Source: Chloroflexota bacterium
GTDB lineage: Bacteria; Chloroflexota; Limnocylindria; Limnocylindrales; CSP1-4
Direction: 5' to 3'
NCBI GenBank assembly: GCA_021783095.1
Contig: JAJXUG010000015.1
Location: 16,080-80,079 of the forward strand
DNA length: 64,000 bases
The position numbers and the translations under genes were made by a program. Of the stretch, positions 44,287-52,465 are shown piece after piece (positions within the stretch are counted from its first letter, which is position 1; each line of letters opens with the position of its first letter). The notes below the pieces were generated by a model. It did not search any database. It saw nothing but the letters and a program-made list of their open reading frames with translations, and was not told the DNA's origin.

Positions 44287-44412
44287 TCTCCTCCCCGCGG
44301 CGCCTATCCAGCCGAACCGGAACGGAAACGCCGATTCCGCAACCTTCGGGCGCCATCGCGCCTGCCCCAGGGGATTCGGGGGATGAACCAGCCCTAAGCG
44401 CCTCCCGGAGGC
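44287..44412. repeat. 126-bp direct repeat, copy R1
   Basis: Aligns without gaps to 45247-45372 (offset 960). The first ~75 bases are nearly identical, including CGGCGCCTATCCAGCCGAAC and GAAACGCCGATTCCGCAACC; the rest is about 80% identical. It overlaps the last codons of the HTH/nuclease gene. Confidence 0.85.
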
Positions 44413-45176
44413 GAACTGACGGAGGCCGCGCCGGGCCGGTGCCGGGCGACGGCGGCGCCTTGCCCAGCCTTTCTGTTCCGGACGCGACGCGTCGGCGCCA
44501 GGCCCTTGCCGCTTGGCGGCGAGAGGAAGAGCAACAACCTGGGGGCGCCCGAGGGCGATCGAACCCACGACCGCGCCTCGGCGCCGCGAACCGGGAATGA
44601 CTGACCCAACACCGCGCGATGCCGCTCGACGCGCCGCCGCGAGGTGGTGTCGTCGGGCAGGACCAGCATCGACGCCGCCGCGCTCGCCTTCCAGCCGAAG
44701 CGCTCCAATGCGACGCCCCTGGCCAGCCGCACCTTGACGTCCTGGCGCCGGAGCGTCTCCTCGACCGAGTTGAGCGACGTCTTCACCTCCACGACGAGGA
44801 GCGTCCTGGTGGGCGGGTGCCACGCGAGGAGGTCGATCGAGCCACGCTCCCCATAGACCGAGAACGACACCTCGACCTGCACGCTCCAGCCCGCGTTCCC
44901 GAGCAGCGCCGCCACGACGCCGACCAACTGTGCGTGGCTCTCATCCACGAGCCGGTCCAGATCGCCGCCCCGCCAGTTGGCCTGGAGCGGCATGTCGATC
45001 TCGAGCGCTTTGAGCACACTGCGGACCGCGCCGACCTGAAGGTGGTCGAGGTCGCCGTGCTCCACGCGGCCCACGGTGGTGGCGCAGACCCTCGCCTGTT
45101 CGGCGACGTCGCTCTGACGCCAGCCGAGCCGGATGCGGACTGCCCGGACCCGTGCCCCGAACTGGTTGTCGTTCAT
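44394..45176 (-). CDS. XRE-type HTH fused to a PD-(D/E)xK nuclease-like domain
   Basis: A 260-residue protein. Residues ~8-60 are a helix-turn-helix (RIRLGWRQSDVAEQARVCATTVGRVE). Residues ~85-150 show a restriction-endonuclease-like core: GERGSID(115)LLAW, then TLLVVE(130)VK(132)TSLNSVEETLRRQDVKVR. D...E-x-K fits the PD-(D/E)xK catalytic triad. The last ~75 residues are Arg/Pro-rich. It could be a regulator carrying a vestigial nuclease domain or a single-gene defence nuclease. Start ATG 45176. The gene lies between two 126-bp direct repeats, and its last codons are inside R1. Confidence 0.72.
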   Translation of the reverse strand: MNDNQFGARVRAVRIRLGWRQSDVAEQARVCATTVGRVEHGDLDHLQVGAVRSVLKALEIDMPLQANWRGGDLDRLVDESHAQLVGVVAALLGNAGWSVQVEVSFSVYGERGSIDLLAWHPPTRTLLVVEVKTSLNSVEETLRRQDVKVRLARGVALERFGWKASAAASMLVLPDDTTSRRRVERHRAVLGQSFPVRGAEARSWVRSPSGAPRLLLFLSPPSGKGLAPTRRVRNRKAGQGAAVARHRPGAASVSSPPGGA

Positions 45177-45246
45177 GCCCTCATCGTGCGCGGAGACGCT
45201 TTTGCGGCTCTTAGTCGGGCAGCTTCGACCACCGGACCCCCCCATT

Positions 45247-45372
45247 TCTCCTCCGCGCGGCGCCTATCCAGCCGAACCGGGACGGAAACGCCGATTCCGC
45301 AACCTTCGGGCGCCATCGCGCCTCCCGGAGGGGACTTGGGCGATGAACCAGCTCCAAGCGCGTCCCGGAGGG
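45247..45372. repeat. 126-bp direct repeat, copy R2
   Basis: Partner of R1 at 44287-44412. The 3' part contains a further near-repeat with a 40-base period (CTCCCGGAGGGGA and GTCCCGGAGGGGA at 45322 and 45362). It lies upstream of the HTH/nuclease gene and 89 bases before the Fe-S assembly gene. Confidence 0.85.
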
Positions 45373-45461
45373 GAAATGGGGGACGAACGGTGAAGGGGAG
45401 AGCATGCCCGCCGCCGCCCCGCCGTGGTCATTTCCCAGCACGGTGCTAGGATTTCGGGGTC

Positions 45462-45809
45462 ATGAACGAGATCCAGCCCAACGCCACCACCGCACCCGTG
45501 TCGACGGCCGCCGACGCGGCCTTCGACGCGCAGCGCCGCGCTACCGAGTACGCGATCCTCGATGCGCTCCGCGCCGTCGTCGACCCCGAGATCGGGATGA
45601 ACGTGGTGGAGTTGGCCCTGATCAAGCAGATCATCCTCGGCCCCCAGTCCACCGAGATCAAGATGATCCTGACGACGCCGTTCTGCCCGTACGCCGGGGC
45701 GATGATCCAGCAGGTCAAGGAGCAGGCCGAGAGCGTCGTCGACCACGACGTCCAGGTCACCCTCCTCGCCGAGCGCTGGGACCCGCGCGATGCCGGCCTC
45801 ATGTGGTGA
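45462..45809 (+). CDS. MIP18/DUF59-family Fe-S cluster assembly factor
   Basis: A 115-residue protein of the DUF59 (PaaD/SufT-like) family. It shows AILDALRAVVDPEIGMNVVELALI, TEIKMILTTPFCPYAGAMIQQVK with the functional Cys in TPFCP, and a C-terminal WDPRDAGLMW. It helps mature iron-sulphur proteins. The first ~25 residues are a flexible extension. TAGGAT ends nine bases before ATG 45462, with TGGTCA 16 bases further upstream, so the message is probably leaderless or nearly so. Confidence 0.88.
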   Translation: MNEIQPNATTAPVSTAADAAFDAQRRATEYAILDALRAVVDPEIGMNVVELALIKQIILGPQSTEIKMILTTPFCPYAGAMIQQVKEQAESVVDHDVQVTLLAERWDPRDAGLMW

Positions 45810-45879
45810 GCGGCCGCCCACGACGCGCCGCCCCCCCACGACGCCGCGCCTGCAGGGCCCCCACGACCCGACGATCCCG

Positions 45880-46569
45880 ATGAGCAACCGCCTCCCGTTC
45901 CGCAGCGTCGTCGCCACTGGCCGTGGCGATGACGGGACGACCGGCCTCCTGTTCGACAGCGCCCGCGTCCGCAAGGACGACCTCCGGACCGAGGCGTTCG
46001 GCACGGTCGATGAGGCCGTGGCCGCGCTCGGCCTCGCCCGCGCCGAGCTCGCGAGCAAGCACCAGCACGGCGCCCTGTCGCCCAACTTCGGCAGCCTCGG
46101 GCAGCTGATCCTCCGCATCCAGCGCGAGCTGTTCGTGGCGGGCGCGGAGCTGGCGACGGCGCCCGACTCGCGCGACCGCCAGGTCGACGGCCAGACCCGC
46201 GTGTCGAAGGCGATGCTCGAGGGCATCGAGGCGGTCCTGCGCGAGACCGAGGCCGCGATCGAGCTCCCGCGCGAGTTCATCGTCCCCGGCGAGAGCCGCG
46301 TGTCGGCCGCCATCGAGCTCGCCCGCACGATCGTCCGTCGGGCAGAGCGCAGAAGTGTCACGCTGGCCGACAATGACGCGGGGATCCGCGACAGCCTCGT
46401 CCTGCCATACCTGAACCGCCTCGCGGACCTGCTCTGGATCCTCGCCCGCCTGGCGGAGCAAGCCGAATCACGCAGCTCGACGACGGTCCGAACCAGCGGA
46501 CCGCACCGGTCGAGCGCCAAGACGCGGGCCAAGCCCGCGCCGTCCCCACCTGAAGTGAGCGAGCCATGA
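45880..46569 (+). CDS. PduO-type cob(I)alamin adenosyltransferase
   Basis: A 229-residue protein. VATGRGDDGTTGLLF binds ATP near the N-terminus. GTVDEAVAALGLARAEL and RAERRSVTLADND (the R-x-x-E-R segment) complete the active site, and the C-terminal NRLADLLWILAR is typical. It makes adenosylcobalamin from cob(I)alamin. The last ~35 residues are a disordered Ser/Pro tail. Start ATG 45880 is inferred from the family length. Its stop overlaps the next gene (ATGA). No B12-dependent mutase is visible in the window. Confidence 0.88.
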   Translation: MSNRLPFRSVVATGRGDDGTTGLLFDSARVRKDDLRTEAFGTVDEAVAALGLARAELASKHQHGALSPNFGSLGQLILRIQRELFVAGAELATAPDSRDRQVDGQTRVSKAMLEGIEAVLRETEAAIELPREFIVPGESRVSAAIELARTIVRRAERRSVTLADNDAGIRDSLVLPYLNRLADLLWILARLAEQAESRSSTTVRTSGPHRSSAKTRAKPAPSPPEVSEP

Positions 46570-47264
46570 ACTTCCGACCCTATCCCGGCCAATCCATGTA
46601 CGGCGTCCGCCCTGCACCGGCCCTCGTCCAGCAGCTCCTCGTCGGGGCGTTCGGCTGGATGTTCGCTGGGCTCCTGCTGACGGCGGGCGTCTCCTACCTC
46701 ACCGCGACCAGCGCGGCGATCACCCAGGCCGCGGCCACGATCTTCCTGCCGCTGCTGATCGGGCAGTTCATCCTGGTGATGGTGATCAGCGCGGGCATCA
46801 ACCGCCTGTCGCCCATGGCCAGCCTCGCGCTGTTCTTCGTCTACGCGGCGACGATGGGCCTCACGATCGGCGTGATCGTCCAGCTCTACACCGGGTCGTC
46901 GGTCGCGATCGCGTTCGCGTCCAGCGCGGCGATGTTCGGCGGGGCGGCGGTCTACGGACGCGTCACCAACCGTGACCTCTCGCACATCGGCTCGATCATG
47001 ATCATGGCCCTGTTCGGGATCATCGTCGCGTCGGTGCTCAACCTGTTCTTCCACTCGACCGGCCTGAGCTGGATCATCTCGATCGTCGGCGTCGGGATCT
47101 TCGCGGTCCTGACCGCGTGGGACGTCCAGCGGATCGTCAACGGCCAGCTGGCGGCCCTGGTGAAGTCGGCCGAGCGCGCGACGGTGCTCGCCGCCCTCCA
47201 CCTGTACCTGGACTTCATCAACCTGTTCCTGTTCATGCTCCGGCTGTTCGGCGAGCGCCGCTGA
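46566..47264 (+). CDS. Bax inhibitor-1 / YccA-family membrane protein
   Basis: A 232-residue protein with seven transmembrane helices, a FGWMFAGLLLTAGVSYLTA first helix and a C-terminal LYLDFINLFLFMLRLFG. These are the hallmarks of the BI-1/YccA/YetJ family, pH-sensitive calcium leak channels in studied bacteria. Translationally coupled to the adenosyltransferase gene, which may simply reflect compact packing. A hairpin follows 19 bases after its stop. Confidence 0.9.
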   Translation: MNFRPYPGQSMYGVRPAPALVQQLLVGAFGWMFAGLLLTAGVSYLTATSAAITQAAATIFLPLLIGQFILVMVISAGINRLSPMASLALFFVYAATMGLTIGVIVQLYTGSSVAIAFASSAAMFGGAAVYGRVTNRDLSHIGSIMIMALFGIIVASVLNLFFHSTGLSWIISIVGVGIFAVLTAWDVQRIVNGQLAALVKSAERATVLAALHLYLDFINLFLFMLRLFGERR

Positions 47265-47282
47265 GCTTCGCCTCGACCACCC

Positions 47283-47312
47283 GACGGGGCTCGGCACGCG
47301 CCGGGCCCCGTC
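47283..47312. terminator. Terminator hairpin between convergent genes
   Basis: GACGGGGC (47283-47290) and GCCCCGTC (47305-47312) with an inner CGGC-ACGC-GCCG stem, followed by TCGATT. It lies between the convergent Bax-inhibitor and GGDEF/EAL genes and can serve both. Confidence 0.6.
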
Positions 47313-47346
47313 TCGATTCCCGGGGGCCGAAGCACCGGTCCAACAC

Positions 47347-50300
47347 CTAGACCGGGAGCACCGCCCGCGGCCCGCGCGCCGTGGCCAGCAGCTGCTCGAT
47401 CTCGTCGGCGGGAAGCGGTCGCGCGAACCAGTAGCCCTGCCCGCGGTCGCAGTCGAGGCCCCGCAGATCCGCCAGCTGGGCCGGCGTCTCGATCCCCTCC
47501 GCCACCACGTCCACCCCGAGGTTGTGCGCGAGCGCCACGACCGTTCGCACGATCGGCATGTCGAGCGGCGTGTCGCCCAGGCCGGAGACGAAGGCGCGGT
47601 CCACCTTGATGGTGTCGAGCGGCAGCCGGCGCAGGTAGGCCAGCGACGAGTACCCGGTCCCGAAGTCGTCGAGCACCAGCCGCACCCCGAGCGCCCGCAG
47701 CCCGCGCAGCCGCTCCACCGACGCCTCGCTCTGGTCCATCACCACGCTCTCGGTGATCTCGAGCTCGAGGCATGACGGCTCGATGCGGGTGTGGTCGAGG
47801 ATGTGCGCCACGATCCCCGACAGGTCGGCCTGCGCGAACTGCCGCGCCGAGATGTTCACCGACAGCGCCATGCCGCGCGCGGCCGGGAACCGCTGCTGCC
47901 AGTCGCGCAGCTGCTCGCAGGCGGTCTCGAGCACCCAGCGCCCGATCGGCAGCACCAGCCCGGTCTCCTCGGCGAGCGGGATGAACGAGAGCGGCGGCAT
48001 GAGCCCCCGGGTCGGGTGCTGCCAGCGCAGGAGCGCCTCGGCCCCGATGAGCTCCCCGGTCGCGAGGTTCACGATGGGCTGGTAGTGCAGCCGCAGCTCG
48101 CTGCGATCGATCGCCCGCCGCAGGTCGTGCTCCAGCGTCGCGCGCTCCACGCTCTGGGCGTGCATCTCGGGGTCGAACCGCACGGTCCACACCGACGGGT
48201 CCGCCTTCGACCGGTGCAGCGCGACCTCCGCCTCGCGCAGCAGATCGTTGGGCGAGGTCGTCAGGGTGGAGCTGATGGCGAGCCCGAGCGACGCCGTGAT
48301 CGGAACGTCCTGGCCGGCGAGCTCGAACGGGACCGCAAGCTCGCGCTCGATCCGCTCCGCCACGCGCTCCGCCTCGCGGACGCTGCGCACCGTGCCCAGG
48401 AGCACCCCGAACTCATCGGAGCCCAGCCGCGCCACGGTGTCGGTCGTCCGGGCCGCACGCACCAGCCGCTGCCCGACGCCCACCAGCAGCTGGTCGCCCG
48501 CGCCATGGCCCAGCGTCTCGTTGACGAGCGTGAAGCGGTCGATGTCGATGAGCAGGAGCGCCACCCGGGGGCCGGACGAGCGAGCGCGGCCAGGCTGCTC
48601 CGTGCGGCCACCCGGCTGGAGCAGCTCCGCGAGGCGGTTCGTGAGCAGCGTCCGGTTGGGCAGGCCGGTGAGCGTGTCGTGGAGCGCGGCGTGGGCGCGC
48701 CGGCGGACCTCGGTCTGCGCGCGCTCGAACAGGCGCCCGTTGTCGAGCGCAACCGAAGCCAGCTGGGCGAACCGCGCGAGCGCCTCGACCTCGCGCTCCG
48801 AGAACGGGCGCCCGATGTCGCCTGAGGCGAGGCCGATGCAGCCCGCCACCTCGCCGCCGCTGGACAGCGGGACGGCGCACATCGACCCGTACAGCTCGGC
48901 CGGCAAGCCGGGGGCGCGCTGGGCGAACTCCGCGTAGTCATCGACGACCATCGGCCGTCCGCTGCCCACGACCGTCCAGCCCAGGCCGGTCCCCTTCGGC
49001 AGCCGATATCCGGCGAGCGGCTCGAACACGCCGGTCGCGATGGCCATGACCAGATCGACATCGCCCTGCGGGCCGTCCTCGAGCAGGTAGAGGAACCCGT
49101 TCCGCACACCGACGAGCGTCGCCGCCCGGTCGACGATGTCGCGCAGGAGCTCGGCCGGTGCGAGGTGCTCCATCAGCCGGAGCGTCGTCTCCTCGATGGC
49201 CGCGAGGTACGGGTCCCGGGTGGGGTCCAGGCCCCCGGATCGCGAGGTGGCCGGCGGCTTCACGAGGTAGAGCTGGCGGTCGGCCACCGAGACGAGCTCG
49301 TCCTTGGTCGCCCCGTCGTCGGGGTGGACGGCGATCCCCACGCTGGCCGTGACCAGCGGGCCTGCCTGCTCGGTGAGGCGCGCGACGGCCGCCCGGACGC
49401 GTTCGGCGATCTCGCGCGCAGCGGTCGCCGCCGCCCTCGGCAGGATGACGGCGAACTCGTCGCCGCCATAGCGGTACACGCGGTCCTCGTCGCGGAGGGT
49501 CTCGCGCATCGTCGTCGAGATCCGGGCCAGGAGCGCGTCCCCAGCGGGGTGGCCATGGGAATCGTTGTAGTTCTTGAACCTGTCCAGGTCGATCATCAGC
49601 AGCGCGAACGGCGTCCCAGCCGCGACCGCATCGCCCAGCTCGCGCTGGAACGCGCCGTGGTTGCGGAGCCCGGTCAGCGCATCGTGCTCGGCGCGGATCA
49701 CCACCTCGCCGTGCATCTCGGCATTGCGCAGGGCGATGGAGGCCTGGGCGGCGAACAGCTGGACCAGCTCGAACTCGTCGCTGGAGAAGTGCGCCTCGTC
49801 CCCGCCCATGCGCGACACGTTGAGCGTGCCCGCGACCTCGCCGTCGAGCATCAGCGGGCAGACGATCAGCGACTCCGGCTCGTCGGGCGTGCCCGGGATG
49901 GTGATCACGCGCGGATCGAGGTGGGCGTCGTTGGCCAGCACCGCCGCCGCCTCGCGGGTCACCCAGCCGGTGAGCCCCGAGTCCACCGGCGTCTGGTGCT
50001 GGAGGATCAGCTCCGAGAACCGGTCGCGGGCGACAAGCGCACGCCGGGTGCCGGTGGTCCAGTCGATCCGGTAGATGGTGAGCGCGTCGTACGTGACGAC
50101 CGTCTTGAGCGAGTCGGCGATGGTCTCGAGGACGCTGGCCGGGTCGAGCGTCGAGAGCAGCTTCTCGCTGACCTCGAGCAGGCGCCGCTGGCTCCGGAGC
50201 CGGTGCTGGAGCTCGGAGCGCTGGCGGTGCACCTCCCCGAACGCCTCGGCGTTGGCGAGCGCCTGGGCCGCGTAGCCCGCGAAGATCTCGAGCATCCGCT

Positions 50301-51318
50301 CGTCATCGTCGGAGTACTGGTCGTAGCCCCCCGTGGACACGACGATGACGCCCATCACCCGGTCCTCCCAGGACATGGGCACCAGGAGCATCGACTCCGC
50401 GCCGCGGCTGGCGCCGATCTGGACGGAGCGGCCGTCCGCGACGGCGTCGCCCAGGCGGACCGTGGCGTTGTTGCGGGCGACCCAGCCGGTGAGGCCCGTG
50501 CCGATCGGGACGCGGAGCATCTCGGTGGTGGGGCGGCCGATGCCCATGAACTCGCCCTGGAAGGCGATGGGCTCGCACATGCTGGTCGCGTCGTCGATGC
50601 GGTACACGCGGATCGTGTCATGGCGGATGAGGCGGTCCATGCCCGCGACAATGGCCTCGCCGATCCCCTCGGTGTTCTGGATCCGGTTGAGGCGCGCCGA
50701 GAGATCCTGGATGGCCTGCAGCCGCGCGGCGCCGGTCCGAACCGAGTTGAACAGCCGCGCCGTGGCAAGGGCGCTGGCCATCTGGTGCGCGAACGAGGCG
50801 CACAAGTCAAGCTCGGCGGGCGTCCACGCAACCGCGGCGTGGTGGTAGAGGACCAGGAGCGCGATGGGTTTGTCGCGGAAGACCAGCGGCACGTTCACGA
50901 CGGTCCGCAGGCCCATGCGCGCGTAGATGGGCCCGAAATGGGGCGCGCGCCCGGGATCCTCGTACACGGTCGGCCGGCGTTCCTCACCGGGCCGCCAGGG
51001 CCTCATCGAGCGGCGCGTGAGCTGGGCGGCCGCGTCGAGCAGCTCCTTGCCCAGGCCGGCGTGGGCTGCGAGCTGGAGCGGGTGGTCGCCGTCGCCCAAG
51101 AGCCACAGGCCCGCGAGCTCGGCGCCGAACAGGGACCGGGCCCCGGCGAGCACGTCGCCGAGGACGACGTCGAGCTCGAGGTCCGGGCTCATGCCCGCCA
51201 CAATCTGCTCGAGGGCGAGGCGACGTACGTTCCGCAGGGATCGGTCCAGCCGTGCTGGGGCCTTGGGCACGCGTTTCACCGGCTTCGGCTGGGTGGTGTC
51301 GTCGAAGGCGAGCGCCAT
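47347..51318 (-). CDS. Multi-GAF, double-GGDEF, EAL cyclic-di-GMP signalling protein
   Basis: A 1323-residue soluble protein. Order: GAF 1 (about residues 30-190), GAF 2 (200-365), GAF 3 (380-545), GGDEF 1 with intact YGGDEF near 616, GAF 4 (about 710-855), GGDEF 2 with GSDEF near 966, then EAL with EALLRW near 1094, NISARQF, DDFGTGYSSL and EGIE. It should both make and degrade c-di-GMP: the first GGDEF looks catalytic, while the second has Ser in place of the second Gly and may be regulatory. No transmembrane segment, so the GAFs sense cytoplasmic signals. It stands alone. Confidence 0.92.
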   Translation of the reverse strand: MALAFDDTTQPKPVKRVPKAPARLDRSLRNVRRLALEQIVAGMSPDLELDVVLGDVLAGARSLFGAELAGLWLLGDGDHPLQLAAHAGLGKELLDAAAQLTRRSMRPWRPGEERRPTVYEDPGRAPHFGPIYARMGLRTVVNVPLVFRDKPIALLVLYHHAAVAWTPAELDLCASFAHQMASALATARLFNSVRTGAARLQAIQDLSARLNRIQNTEGIGEAIVAGMDRLIRHDTIRVYRIDDATSMCEPIAFQGEFMGIGRPTTEMLRVPIGTGLTGWVARNNATVRLGDAVADGRSVQIGASRGAESMLLVPMSWEDRVMGVIVVSTGGYDQYSDDDERMLEIFAGYAAQALANAEAFGEVHRQRSELQHRLRSQRRLLEVSEKLLSTLDPASVLETIADSLKTVVTYDALTIYRIDWTTGTRRALVARDRFSELILQHQTPVDSGLTGWVTREAAAVLANDAHLDPRVITIPGTPDEPESLIVCPLMLDGEVAGTLNVSRMGGDEAHFSSDEFELVQLFAAQASIALRNAEMHGEVVIRAEHDALTGLRNHGAFQRELGDAVAAGTPFALLMIDLDRFKNYNDSHGHPAGDALLARISTTMRETLRDEDRVYRYGGDEFAVILPRAAATAAREIAERVRAAVARLTEQAGPLVTASVGIAVHPDDGATKDELVSVADRQLYLVKPPATSRSGGLDPTRDPYLAAIEETTLRLMEHLAPAELLRDIVDRAATLVGVRNGFLYLLEDGPQGDVDLVMAIATGVFEPLAGYRLPKGTGLGWTVVGSGRPMVVDDYAEFAQRAPGLPAELYGSMCAVPLSSGGEVAGCIGLASGDIGRPFSEREVEALARFAQLASVALDNGRLFERAQTEVRRRAHAALHDTLTGLPNRTLLTNRLAELLQPGGRTEQPGRARSSGPRVALLLIDIDRFTLVNETLGHGAGDQLLVGVGQRLVRAARTTDTVARLGSDEFGVLLGTVRSVREAERVAERIERELAVPFELAGQDVPITASLGLAISSTLTTSPNDLLREAEVALHRSKADPSVWTVRFDPEMHAQSVERATLEHDLRRAIDRSELRLHYQPIVNLATGELIGAEALLRWQHPTRGLMPPLSFIPLAEETGLVLPIGRWVLETACEQLRDWQQRFPAARGMALSVNISARQFAQADLSGIVAHILDHTRIEPSCLELEITESVVMDQSEASVERLRGLRALGVRLVLDDFGTGYSSLAYLRRLPLDTIKVDRAFVSGLGDTPLDMPIVRTVVALAHNLGVDVVAEGIETPAQLADLRGLDCDRGQGYWFARPLPADEIEQLLATARGPRAVLPV

Positions 51319-51589
51319 GGACGGACCGGCGACCCCGTACGACGCCGGCTGCGGTGGCTTCGGGCCGCAGTGAGGGCGCTGGCGTCAACGCTACGCTCCC
51401 ATGGGTCGGGTGCGCGACAGTACGGAGGTCACTCCCTGAATGGGGCTCCTGCCACCGGCAGCATGACGTCGCCGGGTGCGCCGATTTCGTCTTGTTCTTC
51501 GTCTTGTTCGTGGTGCACAATCGCTCGCCGCAGCGGCAGAATGGCGGCAGGCGGCGCCACCGGCGTCGCGCACGCGGAGGCAGGCCCCC

Positions 51590-52195
51590 ATGCGCATCGC
51601 GATCCTCGGAGCCGGCAACGTGGGTGGCGGCCTTGGCAGGGCGTTCGCGGCCGCGGGCCACGACGTCGTGTTCGGCGTCCGCGACCCGGAGAGCGTCAAG
51701 ACACTCGCGGCGCTCGCGGACATCCCCGATTCGGTCGCCGCCTCGCCCGGGGTGGCGGTCGAGGGCGCCGACGTGGTGGTGTTCGCCGTGCGGCCGGTGG
51801 CCATCACCGCGACGGTCTCGGAGCTGCCCTCGCTGGCGGGCAAGGTCGTGATCGACGCGATGAACCGCTTCGACGCCGAGGTCACGGCCCGCTCGACCAC
51901 GCAGGACCTCGCACAGCTGCTGCCGGGCGCCAAGCTGGTCAAGGCGTTCAACACCATCGGCTTCGAGAACTTCGGCTCGGCTGGCGCGCGCTCGATCCCC
52001 GCCGCCATGTTCATCGCCGGCGACGACGAGGACGCCAAGCGCGTCGCGATGCGCCTTGCGGAGCAGATCGGGTTCCAGCCCGAGGACGCCGGCGGCATGG
52101 CCAACACCAAGGTGCTCGAGGAGATGGTCAAGGTCTGGATGGCGCTCGCGCAGGCGCACGGTCGGACGGTCGCATTCGCCATCTCGGAGGGCTAG
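51590..52195 (+). CDS. NADPH:F420 oxidoreductase-like (Npd/Fno family) protein
   Basis: A 201-residue Rossmann protein. MRIAILGAGNVGGGLGRAFA is the dinucleotide site, and FGVRDPESVKTL with its Arg suits NADPH. AKLVKAFNTIGFENFG is the conserved family segment. Members move hydride between NADPH and F420, but many homologues have other substrates. It agrees with the F420-type nitroreductase at 12392. ATG 51590 is preceded by GGAGG. The upstream 271 bases, to the divergent GGDEF/EAL gene, hold no other gene. Confidence 0.82.
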   Translation: MRIAILGAGNVGGGLGRAFAAAGHDVVFGVRDPESVKTLAALADIPDSVAASPGVAVEGADVVVFAVRPVAITATVSELPSLAGKVVIDAMNRFDAEVTARSTTQDLAQLLPGAKLVKAFNTIGFENFGSAGARSIPAAMFIAGDDEDAKRVAMRLAEQIGFQPEDAGGMANTKVLEEMVKVWMALAQAHGRTVAFAISEG

Positions 52196-52409
52196 GGGCC
52201 GCCCCAGCGCCCTACCGGCCCGCTCCGGCCCGCTCCGGCCCGCTCCGGCGCCCGCCTGAGTCGCGCAAGACTCAAGTCGGCGGCTGCTGAGCGTGCCGCA
52301 GGGCCGAAGATCCCGGGTTGCGCCGCCGATCGTGCACGATGGCGTCGAGAACGAGTCGGTGACGACTCAAGACTCAAGGCGCGCGGGGCGCGGCATCAGC
52401 GAATCGAAC

Positions 52410-52437
52410 GGGGCGCCGGCCGGGTGGCCGACGCCCC
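52410..52437 (-). terminator. Terminator hairpin of the S53 peptidase gene
   Basis: GGGGCGCCGGCC / GGCCGACGCCCC with a GGGT loop and one mismatch, 29 bases beyond the minus-strand stop at 52466. Upstream, 52215-52247 holds three tandem copies of a 10-base unit (CCGGCCCGCT). Confidence 0.55.
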
Positions 52438-52465
52438 GCGTCGCGTCAGGAGCGGCGACGTCCGG

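Noticed and set aside
49165..52290. A 1041-codon open frame on the plus strand opposite the GGDEF/EAL gene
   Set aside because: It is antisense to a gene with clear domains, and its sequence is Arg/Gly/Ala/His-rich with no recognisable motif. High GC removes stop codons from the complementary frame.
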